Source of the DNA: a virus
DNA: 33,453 bases
IMG/VR virus record: IMGVR_UViG_3300046520_000064
Location: 1-33,453 of that record
Direction: 5' to 3' (one strand)
This document shows positions 25,761-33,331 of this stretch, one piece after another. Position numbers and translations under genes: made by a program. Positions within the stretch are counted from its first letter, which is position 1, and each line of letters starts with the position of its first letter. The notes under the pieces are model-generated. The model saw only the letters and a program-made list of their open reading frames with translations. It was not told the DNA's origin and did not search any database.

Positions 25761-26705
25761 TCACGTGGCCTGGGCCACAAAAGGCATCATTGCGCCCTTT
25801 GTTGACCGCGCCTGGCGGATCGTGAGTGCAAGCTGCGCCAGTGCCCACCCGATGTTCAGGTCGACCCAGTACAAGTTACACACTCCGGTGCCAGCAGGCA
25901 AGTGGACGATGATGCCCCAGTCCTGGTTCACGGGAGGCAGCGGCGAGTAAGCCTCTGCTGCCTGCTCGGCAGTGAACTCGGTCTTCTTCCAGGTGGTAAA
26001 CGCCTGCTTTTCTGAAGCGTCTACCGGGAACCTGGTGTGGTCGTACAGCTTGCCGCGCGAGTACACCGCGAGCTGCGATGCCATCTTCAGCTTGCCGTAC
26101 TCGATCGTTCCGGTCTTGGTGTCCGTGATGAAGTTGCCCGAGATCGGCTTGCCGTCCGGTCCGGGTCCGTCGTAGTACGACAGCCGGTCGAACGTGCCGC
26201 CCACGGACAGCTCAGGTACTGCCACGAACTGCTCGATCGCAACGACCTTCAGCACCGACGTGGCCATCATGTAAGCGGCCATGTCGTCGAGATCCGCACC
26301 CGAGATGGTCTTGGGTAGCGGCTCCCCGCGGTCCACGTACTCCGACAGGTCGTGCAGGTAGGTGCCCTTGCGCGACTTCTCGTTCGCGCCGGCCGCGTCC
26401 TTGGCCTGCTCTGTCAGTGCGTTCAACTGCTTCTTGTCGGCCGGGTCCTCATGGTTCAGAAGACGCGCCTTGTCCAGCAGGTCAGGTCGGTTCGCCGAGC
26501 CGATCAGGACCATGCGGCCCTGCCAGTCGATGAGGTTCGACTTGTCCTCAATGCAGTCGATGAATGTGGTGGTGCGGGTGTGGCCCTTCGGCTTGCCCCC
26601 GTCCTGCGGCACGATGAGCGGCCGGCCCCAGCCGTCGCGCGGTACCGAGAGGTTCGGGTGCAGGGGCTTGGGCGCCTGCGGGATCTCAATCAGGTTCAGG
26701 CTCAA
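25761..26705 (-). CDS. Cas4/RecB-like exonuclease (PD-(D/E)XK)
   Basis: 314 aa, TTG 26705 overlapping the stop of the preceding gene. Catalytic block: His118 (GTYLHDL), Asp173 (GGTFDRL), Asp195-x-Lys197 (FITDTKTG) and Gln211..Tyr215 (SQLAVYSRG), the order of the Cas4/RecB nuclease domain. Phage relatives process DNA ends for recombination. The long non-nuclease N-terminal part is usual in actinophage versions. It shares the start LNLIEIP with the gene at 25135. An AGTTACAC near-motif is inside the gene. Confidence 0.8.
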   Translation of the reverse strand: MSLNLIEIPQAPKPLHPNLSVPRDGWGRPLIVPQDGGKPKGHTRTTTFIDCIEDKSNLIDWQGRMVLIGSANRPDLLDKARLLNHEDPADKKQLNALTEQAKDAAGANEKSRKGTYLHDLSEYVDRGEPLPKTISGADLDDMAAYMMATSVLKVVAIEQFVAVPELSVGGTFDRLSYYDGPGPDGKPISGNFITDTKTGTIEYGKLKMASQLAVYSRGKLYDHTRFPVDASEKQAFTTWKKTEFTAEQAAEAYSPLPPVNQDWGIIVHLPAGTGVCNLYWVDLNIGWALAQLALTIRQARSTKGAMMPFVAQAT

Positions 26706-27004
26706 GCGGCCACCACCTTCAGTGCCGGTGTAGAGGCCGGCCTCGGTGCCAGGTAGATACGTATCGTCTCTTCGTCCACGATCTCGGGGTCTCCTTCGTC
26801 TTCGTCCAGGAGGTCAAGGCCGTTCTGCCTTGCCATCAAGAGCACCGATCGCATGAGGCTGGGCCTGTAGCCCTCCTTGGCGTCGATGTGGAAGTCGTAC
26901 TCTTCCTCGTTGACAACGAGCTTGATCAGCCCGTCAGGGGACCGGTATTCACCAACCCACCCTCCGGCTTCCGGAGAGGGGCCGCCCCCCAGGCGATGTG
27001 GCAT
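26702..27004 (-). CDS. First gene of the leftward replication operon, unknown
   Basis: 100 aa, ATG 27004. Begins MPHRLGGGPSPEAGGWVGEYRSPDGLIKLVVNEEEYDFHIDAKEGYRPSLMRSVLLMARQNGLDLLDEDEGDPEIVDEETIRIYLAPRPA: a small alpha/beta protein. No family is recognised. Its start is behind AGGAGGTCTGGTAG and about 35 nt downstream of the probable transcription start. Confidence 0.75.
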   Translation of the reverse strand: MPHRLGGGPSPEAGGWVGEYRSPDGLIKLVVNEEEYDFHIDAKEGYRPSLMRSVLLMARQNGLDLLDEDEGDPEIVDEETIRIYLAPRPASTPALKVVAA

Positions 27005-27215
27005 CTACCAGACCTCCTTCTGTGCAAGTGTCGCTGTTGAGCCCATCCTGTATTGCCACAGATGTGTTGTCAACAGCAAACGGCCGCAGATTTACTACAA
27101 CTTTCATGATTATTTCACAAGAGGAAGGTGTTCATCTACCTGGCTTCCAATGGTCATGGACAAAAAGGGGCATACCTTTTGAAGGTTCGGGTGGTCTGTC
27201 CTACTCTGGAACGAA
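27005..27215. other. AT-rich non-coding leader region
   Basis: About 210 bp between the replication operon and the repressor terminator, much less GC-rich than the surroundings. It holds the leftward promoter (27045-27073) and a GTGCAAGT site. Another possible promoter on the minus strand (TTGTGA-N17-TAGTAA) begins about 27120. No gene seen. Confidence 0.5.
27021..27073 (-). promoter_or_regulatory. Leftward early promoter with GTGCAAGT site at its start point
   Basis: TTGACA (27073-27068), 17-bp spacer, CAGGAT (27050-27045) on the minus strand. The transcription start would be near 27038, and GTGCAAGT (27022-27029, plus strand) follows at about +10. The motif faces against transcription here, unlike at the gene junctions, a good place for a true operator rather than a stoperator. 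Confidence 0.6.
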
Positions 27216-27252
27216 GGAGAGCCCCCCGCAGTTCGGATGCGGGGGGCTCTCC
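27216..27252 (-). terminator. Terminator of the repressor gene
   Basis: A 15-bp perfect stem (27216-27230 with 27238-27252) and 7-nt loop, followed on the minus strand by TTCGTTCC. It ends the transcript of the gene 27264-27722 before the replication promoter. Confidence 0.85.
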
Positions 27253-27263
27253 ATTTGCCGGTC

Positions 27264-27722
27264 TCAGTCGCGATCGGCGTTGGGGCGCGGTGTCGTCTTG
27301 CTCTTCGGGCGGTGGATGAGGTCATCGTCGCCCTCCTGACGTGGGACGTAGAAGAATCCTTCCTCGGTGTCCGGGTCGTAGTGCACGACGGCGTCCTGCT
27401 CCTTGATCATCTCCATCCAGTTCTTCAGGCGACCCTCGTCGGTCTCCGTCAGATCTTTGCCAGCGCGACGACGGGCCTCCGCCCGGAGCATCGCCAGGGG
27501 GTAGGCCCAGCGGTGCTCTTCCTTCACGAACCAGGGGATGAGCTCGTCATCCCGGACGATTCGACGATCCAGCCCCCGGCGTCGCCGGAAGTTGCCCCAC
27601 ATCGACGAGACAGTGTCGATGTTGTACTTACGCTTGTACTCGTCGATCATCCACTGGTACGTGCGCCCTTCCTCGAACCAGCGGATTACCTCCGACTCGT
27701 CCTGGATCTTGCGCTTACCCAT
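27264..27722 (-). CDS. L5 gp71-like immunity repressor (proposed)
   Basis: 152 aa, ATG 27722 (an upstream extension reads as noise). N-terminal half: ESEVIRWFEEGRTYQWMIDEYKRKYNIDTVSSMWGNFRRRRGLDRRIVRDDELIPWFV, a tri-helix start with a basic recognition segment. C-terminal half: GRLKNWMEMIKEQDAVVHYDPDTEEGFFYVPRQEGDDDLIHRP. As I remember the repressor gp71 of mycobacteriophage L5, it has the same architecture: W.. ML..ND.V..FDP....GF.YVPRD..DDDL. L5-type repressors bind many asymmetric 13-bp stoperators, and this genome is full of a similar directional motif. It has its own terminator and a promoter overlapping one motif variant. Confidence 0.75.
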   Translation of the reverse strand: MGKRKIQDESEVIRWFEEGRTYQWMIDEYKRKYNIDTVSSMWGNFRRRRGLDRRIVRDDELIPWFVKEEHRWAYPLAMLRAEARRRAGKDLTETDEGRLKNWMEMIKEQDAVVHYDPDTEEGFFYVPRQEGDDDLIHRPKSKTTPRPNADRD

Positions 27723-27755
27723 GAGCCTCCTTGCTCCAAGTGATCTTGCTCTGTA

Positions 27756-27784
27756 ACACTTCCACAGTAGCGCAGCACAGTCAA
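27756..27784 (-). promoter_or_regulatory. Repressor-gene promoter candidate, TTGACT-N17-AAGTGT
   Basis: Minus strand: TTGACT (27784-27779) and AAGTGT (27761-27756), the same boxes and spacing as the early promoter at 3380. AAGTGT lies in a variant motif (GTGGAAGTGT), so autoregulation is possible. The divergent Lsr2-like gene begins at 27839. Confidence 0.45.
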
Positions 27785-27838
27785 CACTGCACAGGTATCG
27801 TGTAAAGCACTGTCCAAGATGCACACCGGGAGGGAAGC

Positions 27839-28153
27839 ATGAAGATCCAAGTAATCGCGTGCGACATCGACCAGCAGGTCCCCGCTCTCACCTACACCAT
27901 CACAGTCAGCGACGGCCGGACCATCTCCAAGGATCTGTGTGAGGAGCACGCCGGATACCTGGAAGACCTGCTCGAAGAGGCGGAGGTCAGCGAGGATGAG
28001 CCCGAGGCCAAGCCCGAGCCGGCCCCGAAGCCAGCGGCCAAGCGTGCCCCCGCCAAGAAGGCGCCGGCCAAGGAGGCTGCGGCCAAGGTGCCCGCACGGC
28101 GCAGGGCCAAGGTGGTCAGCTTCGAAGAGATCGAAGCCCGCAAGAGCAACTGA
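27839..28153 (+). CDS. Lsr2-like nucleoid-associated protein
   Basis: 104 aa, ATG 27839 behind GGGAGGGAAGC. N-terminal MKIQVIACDIDQQVPALTYTITVSDGRTISKDLCEEHAGYLEDLLEEAE is like the Lsr2 dimerisation domain (two strands and a helix, DLxxxxAxxLxxxL), here in the DLCEEH form. The rest is an acidic linker and a histone-H1-like tail (KPEPAPKPAAKRAPAKKAPAKEAAAKVPARRRAK). The Lsr2 AT-hook-type DNA-binding domain with RGR is absent, so it may heterodimerise with or antagonise host Lsr2. Divergent from the repressor gene, suggesting a lysogenic-control module. Confidence 0.65.
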   Translation: MKIQVIACDIDQQVPALTYTITVSDGRTISKDLCEEHAGYLEDLLEEAEVSEDEPEAKPEPAPKPAAKRAPAKKAPAKEAAAKVPARRRAKVVSFEEIEARKSN

Positions 28154-28163
28154 GACGACAAGA

Positions 28164-28197
28164 AAGCCCCCGCGAGCCGTCAGGCCAGCGGGGGCTT
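28164..28197. terminator. Bidirectional terminator between the Lsr2-like and lysis genes
   Basis: AAGCCCCCGC (28164-28173) and GCGGGGGCTT (28188-28197), a 10-bp stem with T/C-rich ends on both strands, between convergent genes. Confidence 0.85.
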
Positions 28198-28200
28198 CTC

Positions 28201-28413
28201 TCATTCCGAGTCGGACTGCTCGACGAACCCGAACGCGGTCAGCGCCTGTATGACGAGCGAGACCTGCGGGTAGTCGGTGCCGAAGTAGGTGGCCAGGGAC
28301 AGGGCCACACCGAGGCCGGCCGCAACCAGCCCGGCCTTCGACTTGTACCTGGTGGGCAGGACCCCGGCGATACGCGCCAGGCCCTTGCTCGTCACCTTCG
28401 CGTGGCGGCTCAC
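28201..28413 (-). CDS. Holin-like membrane protein
   Basis: 70 aa, GTG 28413 in the overlap with the endolysin stop. The sequence VTSKGLARIAGVLPTRYKSKAGLVAAGLGVALSLATYFGTDYPQVSLVIQALTAFGFVEQSDSE has a basic start and two hydrophobic stretches (GLVAAGLGVALSLATYF; VSLVIQALTAFGFV) with a short charged tail. Size, position after endolysin and topology suit a holin that permeabilises the membrane for the amidase. Confidence 0.75.
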   Translation of the reverse strand: MSRHAKVTSKGLARIAGVLPTRYKSKAGLVAAGLGVALSLATYFGTDYPQVSLVIQALTAFGFVEQSDSE

Positions 28414-29321
28414 TTGATACCGGCCTCCTTCTGGAGCTCCTTGAAGCCGGACTTCCCGATGACCGGGTCGTACGACTTCCCCGCGGTGCGCAGGTGAGGG
28501 TTCTTGTTGTGGAACCGGGCGACCGCCTTCTGGGTCTCCGGGCCGTAGTAGGTGCTGTACGCGCCGGGGATCGGGCCGTAGCCGGCCTTCACGAGGAAGT
28601 GCTGGAGATCGACCACCTGGGCGTGCTTGGCGCCCGGCTTGACGGCCGCGTTCAGGGCGACGATCTTCGAGACCGGCTTGGGGGCGGGCTTCGCGGGAGC
28701 GGGCTTGCTCGGGGCCGGCGCAGGAGTGGCCGGCTTGCCCTTCTTCGCCTTGACCAGCTCGATCAGTCGCTTGATCGGGAAGTTGCCGGGGTCGCCGTGA
28801 TCGTTCTCCGGGACGTGCTGGTGACCGCAGATCCCCTTGAACGCCTCCCACTCGGCGAAGCTCATGCGCTGCCCGCTCTTCGAGCCGTAGCTCGACGGGT
28901 AGCTCAGCCACGGCTTCGAGGTGGAGACGAGCGGCACGTCGTAGGTGTCGGTCAGCCAGTCGATCAGGTCGACCAGGCCCGCGAGGTCAGCGTCGGACGC
29001 GCCCGGCCAGAAGAGGCCCGGCCCACCCTTGGCGCAGGTGCCGACCAGCTCGATCTGGATGACGTTCAACGTGTTGGTGTCGACGCCCCCCGCCGCGTTG
29101 ACCAGGGCCCGAGCGGAGTGGTTGGCGTAGAAGTGCTGGTGCACCTCCTTGCCCTTGACGGTGAAGGTCGGCGCCGAGCCGCCCCCTCCGTAAGAGGGGA
29201 ACGAGCCGCCCTCGGTGGTGTGGATGACGATGACGTTCGGGTGCGGCATGGTGTCGCCGGAGTACGCCTTGCCGAACCACTGGACGGTGGAGTTGCCTCC
29301 GGGGTAGATGTGCGCGGTCAC
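28410..29321 (-). CDS. Endolysin: N-acetylmuramoyl-L-alanine amidase with peptidoglycan-binding domain
   Basis: 303 aa, GTG 29321 behind AAGGAGA. Amidase_2 domain, residues about 1-185: zinc ligands His34 (VIVIHTTEGG), His167 (CGHQHVPENDHGDPG) and Asp177, and the central QIELVG strand. A Pro/Ala/Lys linker (198-216) leads to a C-terminal peptidoglycan-binding domain (GAKHAQVVDLQHFLVKAGYGPIPGAYSTYYGPETQKAVARFHNKN). It cuts the bond between muramic acid and the peptide in host cell walls. No signal peptide, so a holin is needed; holin-like genes lie on both sides. Confidence 0.93.
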   Translation of the reverse strand: MTAHIYPGGNSTVQWFGKAYSGDTMPHPNVIVIHTTEGGSFPSYGGGGSAPTFTVKGKEVHQHFYANHSARALVNAAGGVDTNTLNVIQIELVGTCAKGGPGLFWPGASDADLAGLVDLIDWLTDTYDVPLVSTSKPWLSYPSSYGSKSGQRMSFAEWEAFKGICGHQHVPENDHGDPGNFPIKRLIELVKAKKGKPATPAPAPSKPAPAKPAPKPVSKIVALNAAVKPGAKHAQVVDLQHFLVKAGYGPIPGAYSTYYGPETQKAVARFHNKNPHLRTAGKSYDPVIGKSGFKELQKEAGIK

Positions 29322-29340
29322 GCTGTTCGTTCTCCTTCCA

Positions 29341-29724
29341 TCAGCCCGAGAGCCGCCGCATGGCGGCCACTACGGGGCGGGTGTCTTCGATGTGGTCGTC
29401 GAGGCGTTCGGCGACAGACAGCCGCTCGCGCCGTTCGTGGCCGATCTCTTCGCGTAGGGAGGTCAGGTCGCGGTTGTGCCGCTCCTGGCCGTCGATGACC
29501 CGGTCGATCCGGAACATCACCGCGTCGAGGTCGTCCCGCAGATTCGTGCTGTGGGTGTTGGCGACGTGGTCTCGCGCCACTTGCACGTTCTCTCGCACTT
29601 CGCTCATCGCGTTCGCCTGGCGCCGCATCATCTCGATGAGGACGCCGACGAGGGCGGCACACACGGTGCCGCCCGTCGTGACGAGCGCAACTTGCACACT
29701 TGGTTCCATGGCCATCGCGGTCAC
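29341..29724 (-). CDS. Lysis-associated membrane protein with coiled coil (DUF2746-like)
   Basis: 127 aa starting GTG 29724. One N-terminal transmembrane segment (VQVALVTTGGTVCAALVGVLIEMM, about 10-33), then a charged coiled coil (NAMSEVRENVQVARDHVANTHSTNLRDDLDAVMFRIDRVIDGQERHNRDLTSLREEIGHERRERLSVAERLDDHIEDTRPV). This is the layout of the single-TM lysis proteins of L5-like phages (DUF2746 as I recall). Two GTGCAAGT sites are inside the coding region (29579, 29690). Precedes the endolysin by 20 bp. Confidence 0.7.
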   Translation of the reverse strand: MTAMAMEPSVQVALVTTGGTVCAALVGVLIEMMRRQANAMSEVRENVQVARDHVANTHSTNLRDDLDAVMFRIDRVIDGQERHNRDLTSLREEIGHERRERLSVAERLDDHIEDTRPVVAAMRRLSG

Positions 29725-30995
29725 GACAGCTTGGCCTCCAGGCGGGCCAGGCGCGCTTCGAGGTCGGCGACCTGCTGGGCCTGGCGCTGGACGACGGGGA
29801 CGAGGGCGACCCCGAGGAGGTCGTAGCGCAGCCCGTCGACCTCGCCGTCGAGGTAGTTGACGAGCCAGCCGAAGCCGGCCTTCTCGGTCTCCTCTGCGAT
29901 CAGGCCGACCTCGTCCTTACGTCCCTCGCGCACGGTGCCCTCGTCGTCGACCCGGTCCTTGCGGTCGTAGATGACGGGGCGGAGCTTCAGGACGTCGTCC
30001 GGGTTGATCGCGAAGTCGCGGACGTTCTCCTTGAACTTGATCGAGGAGGTGTTCCGGGCGAAGGTGCCGTCACCCTGCACCCATACCGCGTAGTACGTAC
30101 CGGAGCCGGACACCGAGTCGGCGTGGACTCGCTTCGAACCATTGGCCCAGGAGATCGTGTCGCCCGACTCCAGGTAGGAGGAGTGGGAGTGCGAACTCGG
30201 GGCGAACGTGCTGGGCTTCGAGGTGATCGACGACCAGGTGTGCGAGTGGGTGGCCGGAGTGAAGGTGGTCGGCTTACCGGTGACCGAGTCCCAGGTGTGG
30301 GAGTGGGTGGCCGGGGTGAACGTCGTGGGCTTGTCGGTGATGTCGGCCCACAGGTGCGTGTGTGCGGCCGGGGCGAACGAGGATGGCTTGTTCGTCAGGG
30401 TCGACCAGTCGACCGACTGCGAGACGTTGCCCCACGCCGTACCGTTCCAGAACTCCCACGTGGCCAGCGTGGTGTTGTAGCCCAGGCGCCCGATGCGGGG
30501 CGAGGCCGGCCGGGTCGCGGTCGTCCAGCCGCCTACCGTGCTGCCGACGAACTGACGGTCGCCCGTGACGGACGCGGCGGAGATCGAGGTGACGCTTGCG
30601 CCTACCGCGACGGTGGCCAGCGACAGCTCGTAGATACCCGTGTCGGTCTGGGTGAGAGCGGGCGGAGTAGAGGAGCCGGCCGTGCCCGGCTTGACCACGA
30701 GGGTGATCGAGTTGGTCGCAGGGTCCAGCTTCAGGACCACGCGGTCCACGCGGGCCGTCGTGTTGGACGCCGTGACTGTGAGCGGCTCGATCGCCGTCGA
30801 GTAGATCGCGTGACCACGAACGATCGCGAAGCCGGAGTTGACCTTCACGGTCATGCCCGTGCCGTCCGCGTAGACAGACAGGCCAGTACCTCCGACGCTG
30901 TCCGCGACGCCGGTGGACTGGAACTCCCGGAAGAGCCGGGAGTAGTCGGTCTCGGTGACAGCCTGGCTGTCGAAGGGATACGAAGTGATCGCCAC
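29721..30995 (-). CDS. Tail fibre with HxH repeats and S74 chaperone domain
   Basis: 424 aa, GTG 30995 with AAGGAGG. N-terminal 200 residues: a beta-rich fibre base (YPFDSQAVTETDYSRLFREFQSTGV.., SVTGDRQFVG, YNTTLATWEFWNGTAWGNVS). Residues 204-271 are 19-residue repeats with HTH/HSH, the His-x-His metal-binding strands of phage fibres. From about 316 comes the intramolecular chaperone of peptidase S74: NTSSIKFKENVRDF, with the Ser-...-Lys motif for self-cleavage (Ser317/318, Lys322), followed by the trimeric coiled coil (RQAQQVADLEARLARLEAKL). The chaperone probably cuts itself off after the fibre folds as a trimer. Confidence 0.92.
   Translation of the reverse strand: MAITSYPFDSQAVTETDYSRLFREFQSTGVADSVGGTGLSVYADGTGMTVKVNSGFAIVRGHAIYSTAIEPLTVTASNTTARVDRVVLKLDPATNSITLVVKPGTAGSSTPPALTQTDTGIYELSLATVAVGASVTSISAASVTGDRQFVGSTVGGWTTATRPASPRIGRLGYNTTLATWEFWNGTAWGNVSQSVDWSTLTNKPSSFAPAAHTHLWADITDKPTTFTPATHSHTWDSVTGKPTTFTPATHSHTWSSITSKPSTFAPSSHSHSSYLESGDTISWANGSKRVHADSVSGSGTYYAVWVQGDGTFARNTSSIKFKENVRDFAINPDDVLKLRPVIYDRKDRVDDEGTVREGRKDEVGLIAEETEKAGFGWLVNYLDGEVDGLRYDLLGVALVPVVQRQAQQVADLEARLARLEAKLS
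30180..30386 (-). repeat. 57-bp repeats coding HxH segments
   Basis: Three full copies of a 19-residue unit (P[TS][TS]F[TA]PA[TA]H[ST]H.W..IT.K) and one partial within the tail fibre gene. In phage fibres such His-x-His units bind iron and form the slender tip. Confidence 0.85.
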
Positions 30996-31013
30996 TTGTG
31001 GGGCCTCCTTGGG

Positions 31014-31391
31014 TTACAGGACGAATGCGCCAGAGCAGCGGATCGTCTCGCCTACGTTCAGGCTGTACGTGTTCGTGGTTCGGACGGTGACATCGCCGGT
31101 CGCCTCGACGTCGCACTCGCCGTCCGCGTAGCCGGTGGAGTAGATCGCCGTCACCGTGCGGGCCGGGCGGTACCCGGCCGGGAGGTTGGCGATGACGACG
31201 TCGGCGAGGTTGTACGGGGCGGTCGTGCCCGCGTCGAACTTGGTGGTGATGGCCAGGTCGAAGCCGAACGAGCAGACCCCGTTGATCTTCCTGGCCTGGA
31301 AGTTGTTGACCGTGACGCCCGAGCCTGCGGTCAGGCCGGTCGTGATGACCGTGGGCGCCTCGACCGGGGGCGGGTAGAGCGACGCTCCCAC
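31014..31391 (-). CDS. Tail-tip-associated protein, unknown
   Basis: 125 aa, GTG 31391 with AAGGAG 7 nt upstream; the start codon lies in the GTGCAAGT copy. Begins MGASLYPPPVEAPTVITTGLTAGSGVTVNNFQARKINGVCSFGFDLAITTKFDAGTTAPYNLADVVIANLPAGYRPARTVTAIYSTGYADGECDVEATGDVTVRTTNTYSLNVGETIRCSGAFVL: an all-beta fold like carbohydrate-binding or fibre-tip proteins. Lies between two fibre genes. Confidence 0.8.
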   Translation of the reverse strand: MGASLYPPPVEAPTVITTGLTAGSGVTVNNFQARKINGVCSFGFDLAITTKFDAGTTAPYNLADVVIANLPAGYRPARTVTAIYSTGYADGECDVEATGDVTVRTTNTYSLNVGETIRCSGAFVL

Positions 31392-31398
31392 TTGCACA
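31385..31398 (-). promoter_or_regulatory. TGTGCAAGTGGGAG site at a start codon
   Basis: Motif core GTGCAAGT (31390-31397, minus strand) that contains the GTG start (31391) of the gene ending at 31014; it points with transcription. The last base departs from the consensus C. Confidence 0.5.
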
Positions 31399-31402
31399 CT
31401 CC

Positions 31403-33331
31403 TTACGCGAGGGCGACCCAGAACTGAATGCCGTTGGCGGAGAACAGGGTCGACGGGGTGATGGTCGACGGCGCGGTGGTGGCCGAGCTGGTGAACTTCG
31501 CGAAGCGCCACACCTGCGTGCCCAGACCCATCTGGCCGTTCGTCGTGCCGGTGCTGTCCCAGCGCGCCATGGCCGGACCGTCCACAGGGGAGGAGGTGTA
31601 GCTGAAGCGCCAGCACACGTAGTAGATGCCGGGCGCCAGGGTGACCGACGCGGTCAGCGGAGAGGACGACCAGCCGCCACCCGTGACCGACTGCGTGGCG
31701 GGCTCGTAGGCCGCGGTGGACATGTCGCCGGTCGCACCTTTCAGCGTCCCGGCCGTGTCGTAGATGCCGGCCCAGGAGCCGGTCAGCAGGCCGCCCGCGT
31801 AGCCCTGCATGTGCCACACGAGCTTCGACACCGTGATGGACCGGCTGACGTACACGGCCGTCATGCGGCCCTGCCCGACACCGGAGTAGTCGGCGCCCGA
31901 CGAGAGGGTGCCGGGGTCGCCGGCCCACGCCTTGACGCCCAGCGACTCGGGGGTGAAGTCGCTCGGGGGAGTCACCGCGTAGTCCGCACCGCTGGCCTCG
32001 CGGAAGCGCGGGACGCCTCCGGTGGTGTAGAAGATCGAGCCGACCGGGTTCGAGGTCGGCAGCGTGGTCGCGTTGGCCAGCGCGATGACGGAGCCGGACG
32101 CACCACCGAAGGAACCGGACGAGCCGACCCGCAGGTTGGGGACGGTGCTCGTGCCGTTCGCGGTGACGGCGCCAGCCAGCGTCAGGTTGCCGCTCGCGTC
32201 CAGCGAGAACTGATCCACACCGTTCACGCGCATCACGGCGAGACGGGCCGACTGCCCGGAGGGGGAGTCAGTGATGATCGGGTTCTGGGTGGCGTCGGTC
32301 GAGGTGACCGTGAACCCCTTCGCCGCGGTGATCCTGCCCGACGTCGAGCCGTCCGCGTTGGACGGGAGGGCGTTGACGTCCGAGGCGGCCAGGACGACCG
32401 CGCCGGTCTTGGTGTTGACCGAGGTGACGGGAGCCGCGCCGCCTCCGGCGCCGACCTGGAAGACCGTGCCGTCCGCCTGCTTGATGTAGGGCAGGCCGGC
32501 CTTCGAGTACAGGAAGACGCCGCCCGTGGTTGTCGCCGGATCGGCAGTCAGGTCTCGCAGGCCGAGCGCGCCAGCCGAGGTGACCTGCGCGGTGCCGTGG
32601 TGCGTCGTCGTGCCGAAGGTGATCGTGCCGTCCGACCGCTTGGCGTGGATGACGGTCTTGTTGAACGTGCCGTCATCGTTGCGTGCCGACAGGCGGAAGT
32701 CGGAGCCGGCGCCCGTACCGTCCTCGGCGACGTCGTCGACCTGGGCCTCCCAGCGGGAGACGCCCGTGCTCATCCACCGGTACACCCGGTAGTTCCCGGG
32801 CGCCTTGTCGATGCTCATGTAGGTCGCGCTGAGCGTCGCGTTGGCCTTGCTCGGCAGCGACTCGACGACCTGGAACTTGTCGGTCCCGTTCGCGGTCTGC
32901 ACCCACAGCTTGCCGGCCTTCGAGTAGAGCTGAGCGCCCATGCTGGTAGTCGCCGGGTCGGTGGTGTCTCGCGTGCCGATGGCACCGTTGACGCTGAGCT
33001 TCACGCCACCCTGCGAGCTGTCGGCGATGCCGATGGCGACCTGACCCGTGGTCCGTGAGATCCAGATCGGATCGTTGATCTTCGTGGTGCCGTCGTCGGC
33101 GAAGGCTTCCACCCACAGGTCGGAGCCGTTGTTCGAGCCGGACTCGGTACCTGCCGAGCGGATCTTCCAGCGCATCGACCCGTTCTTCTTGATGTCGATG
33201 TTCGGGTCGCCGGAGGTGTCGTTCACCCCCACCGAGCCGGTGAAGACCGGGTCCGAGGAGACCGTGCCAGCGGGACCCTGCGGGCCCGTGAAGCCGGAGA
33301 TGGCAGGCTCCGGGATTACGGAGAAACCCAT
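31403..33331 (-). CDS. Large tail fibre/receptor-binding protein
   Basis: 642 aa from ATG 33331, overlapping the stop of the preceding gene (TGATG), with GGAGGTGACAGCCTG before it. Short collagen-like start (PEPAISGFTGPQGPAG), then repeated beta modules of the type VGVNDTSGDPNIDIKKNGSMRWKIRSAG.., IGTRDTTDPATTSMGAQLYSKAGKLWVQ and LGLRDLTADPATTTGGVFLYSKAGLPYIKQADG, typical of trimeric beta-helix fibres. Only fibre motifs are seen, without a recognisable enzyme. The C-terminal 130 residues (GRMTAVYVSRSITVSKLVWHMQGYAGG) look like a lectin-type sandwich. Confidence 0.85.
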   Translation of the reverse strand: MGFSVIPEPAISGFTGPQGPAGTVSSDPVFTGSVGVNDTSGDPNIDIKKNGSMRWKIRSAGTESGSNNGSDLWVEAFADDGTTKINDPIWISRTTGQVAIGIADSSQGGVKLSVNGAIGTRDTTDPATTSMGAQLYSKAGKLWVQTANGTDKFQVVESLPSKANATLSATYMSIDKAPGNYRVYRWMSTGVSRWEAQVDDVAEDGTGAGSDFRLSARNDDGTFNKTVIHAKRSDGTITFGTTTHHGTAQVTSAGALGLRDLTADPATTTGGVFLYSKAGLPYIKQADGTVFQVGAGGGAAPVTSVNTKTGAVVLAASDVNALPSNADGSTSGRITAAKGFTVTSTDATQNPIITDSPSGQSARLAVMRVNGVDQFSLDASGNLTLAGAVTANGTSTVPNLRVGSSGSFGGASGSVIALANATTLPTSNPVGSIFYTTGGVPRFREASGADYAVTPPSDFTPESLGVKAWAGDPGTLSSGADYSGVGQGRMTAVYVSRSITVSKLVWHMQGYAGGLLTGSWAGIYDTAGTLKGATGDMSTAAYEPATQSVTGGGWSSSPLTASVTLAPGIYYVCWRFSYTSSPVDGPAMARWDSTGTTNGQMGLGTQVWRFAKFTSSATTAPSTITPSTLFSANGIQFWVALA

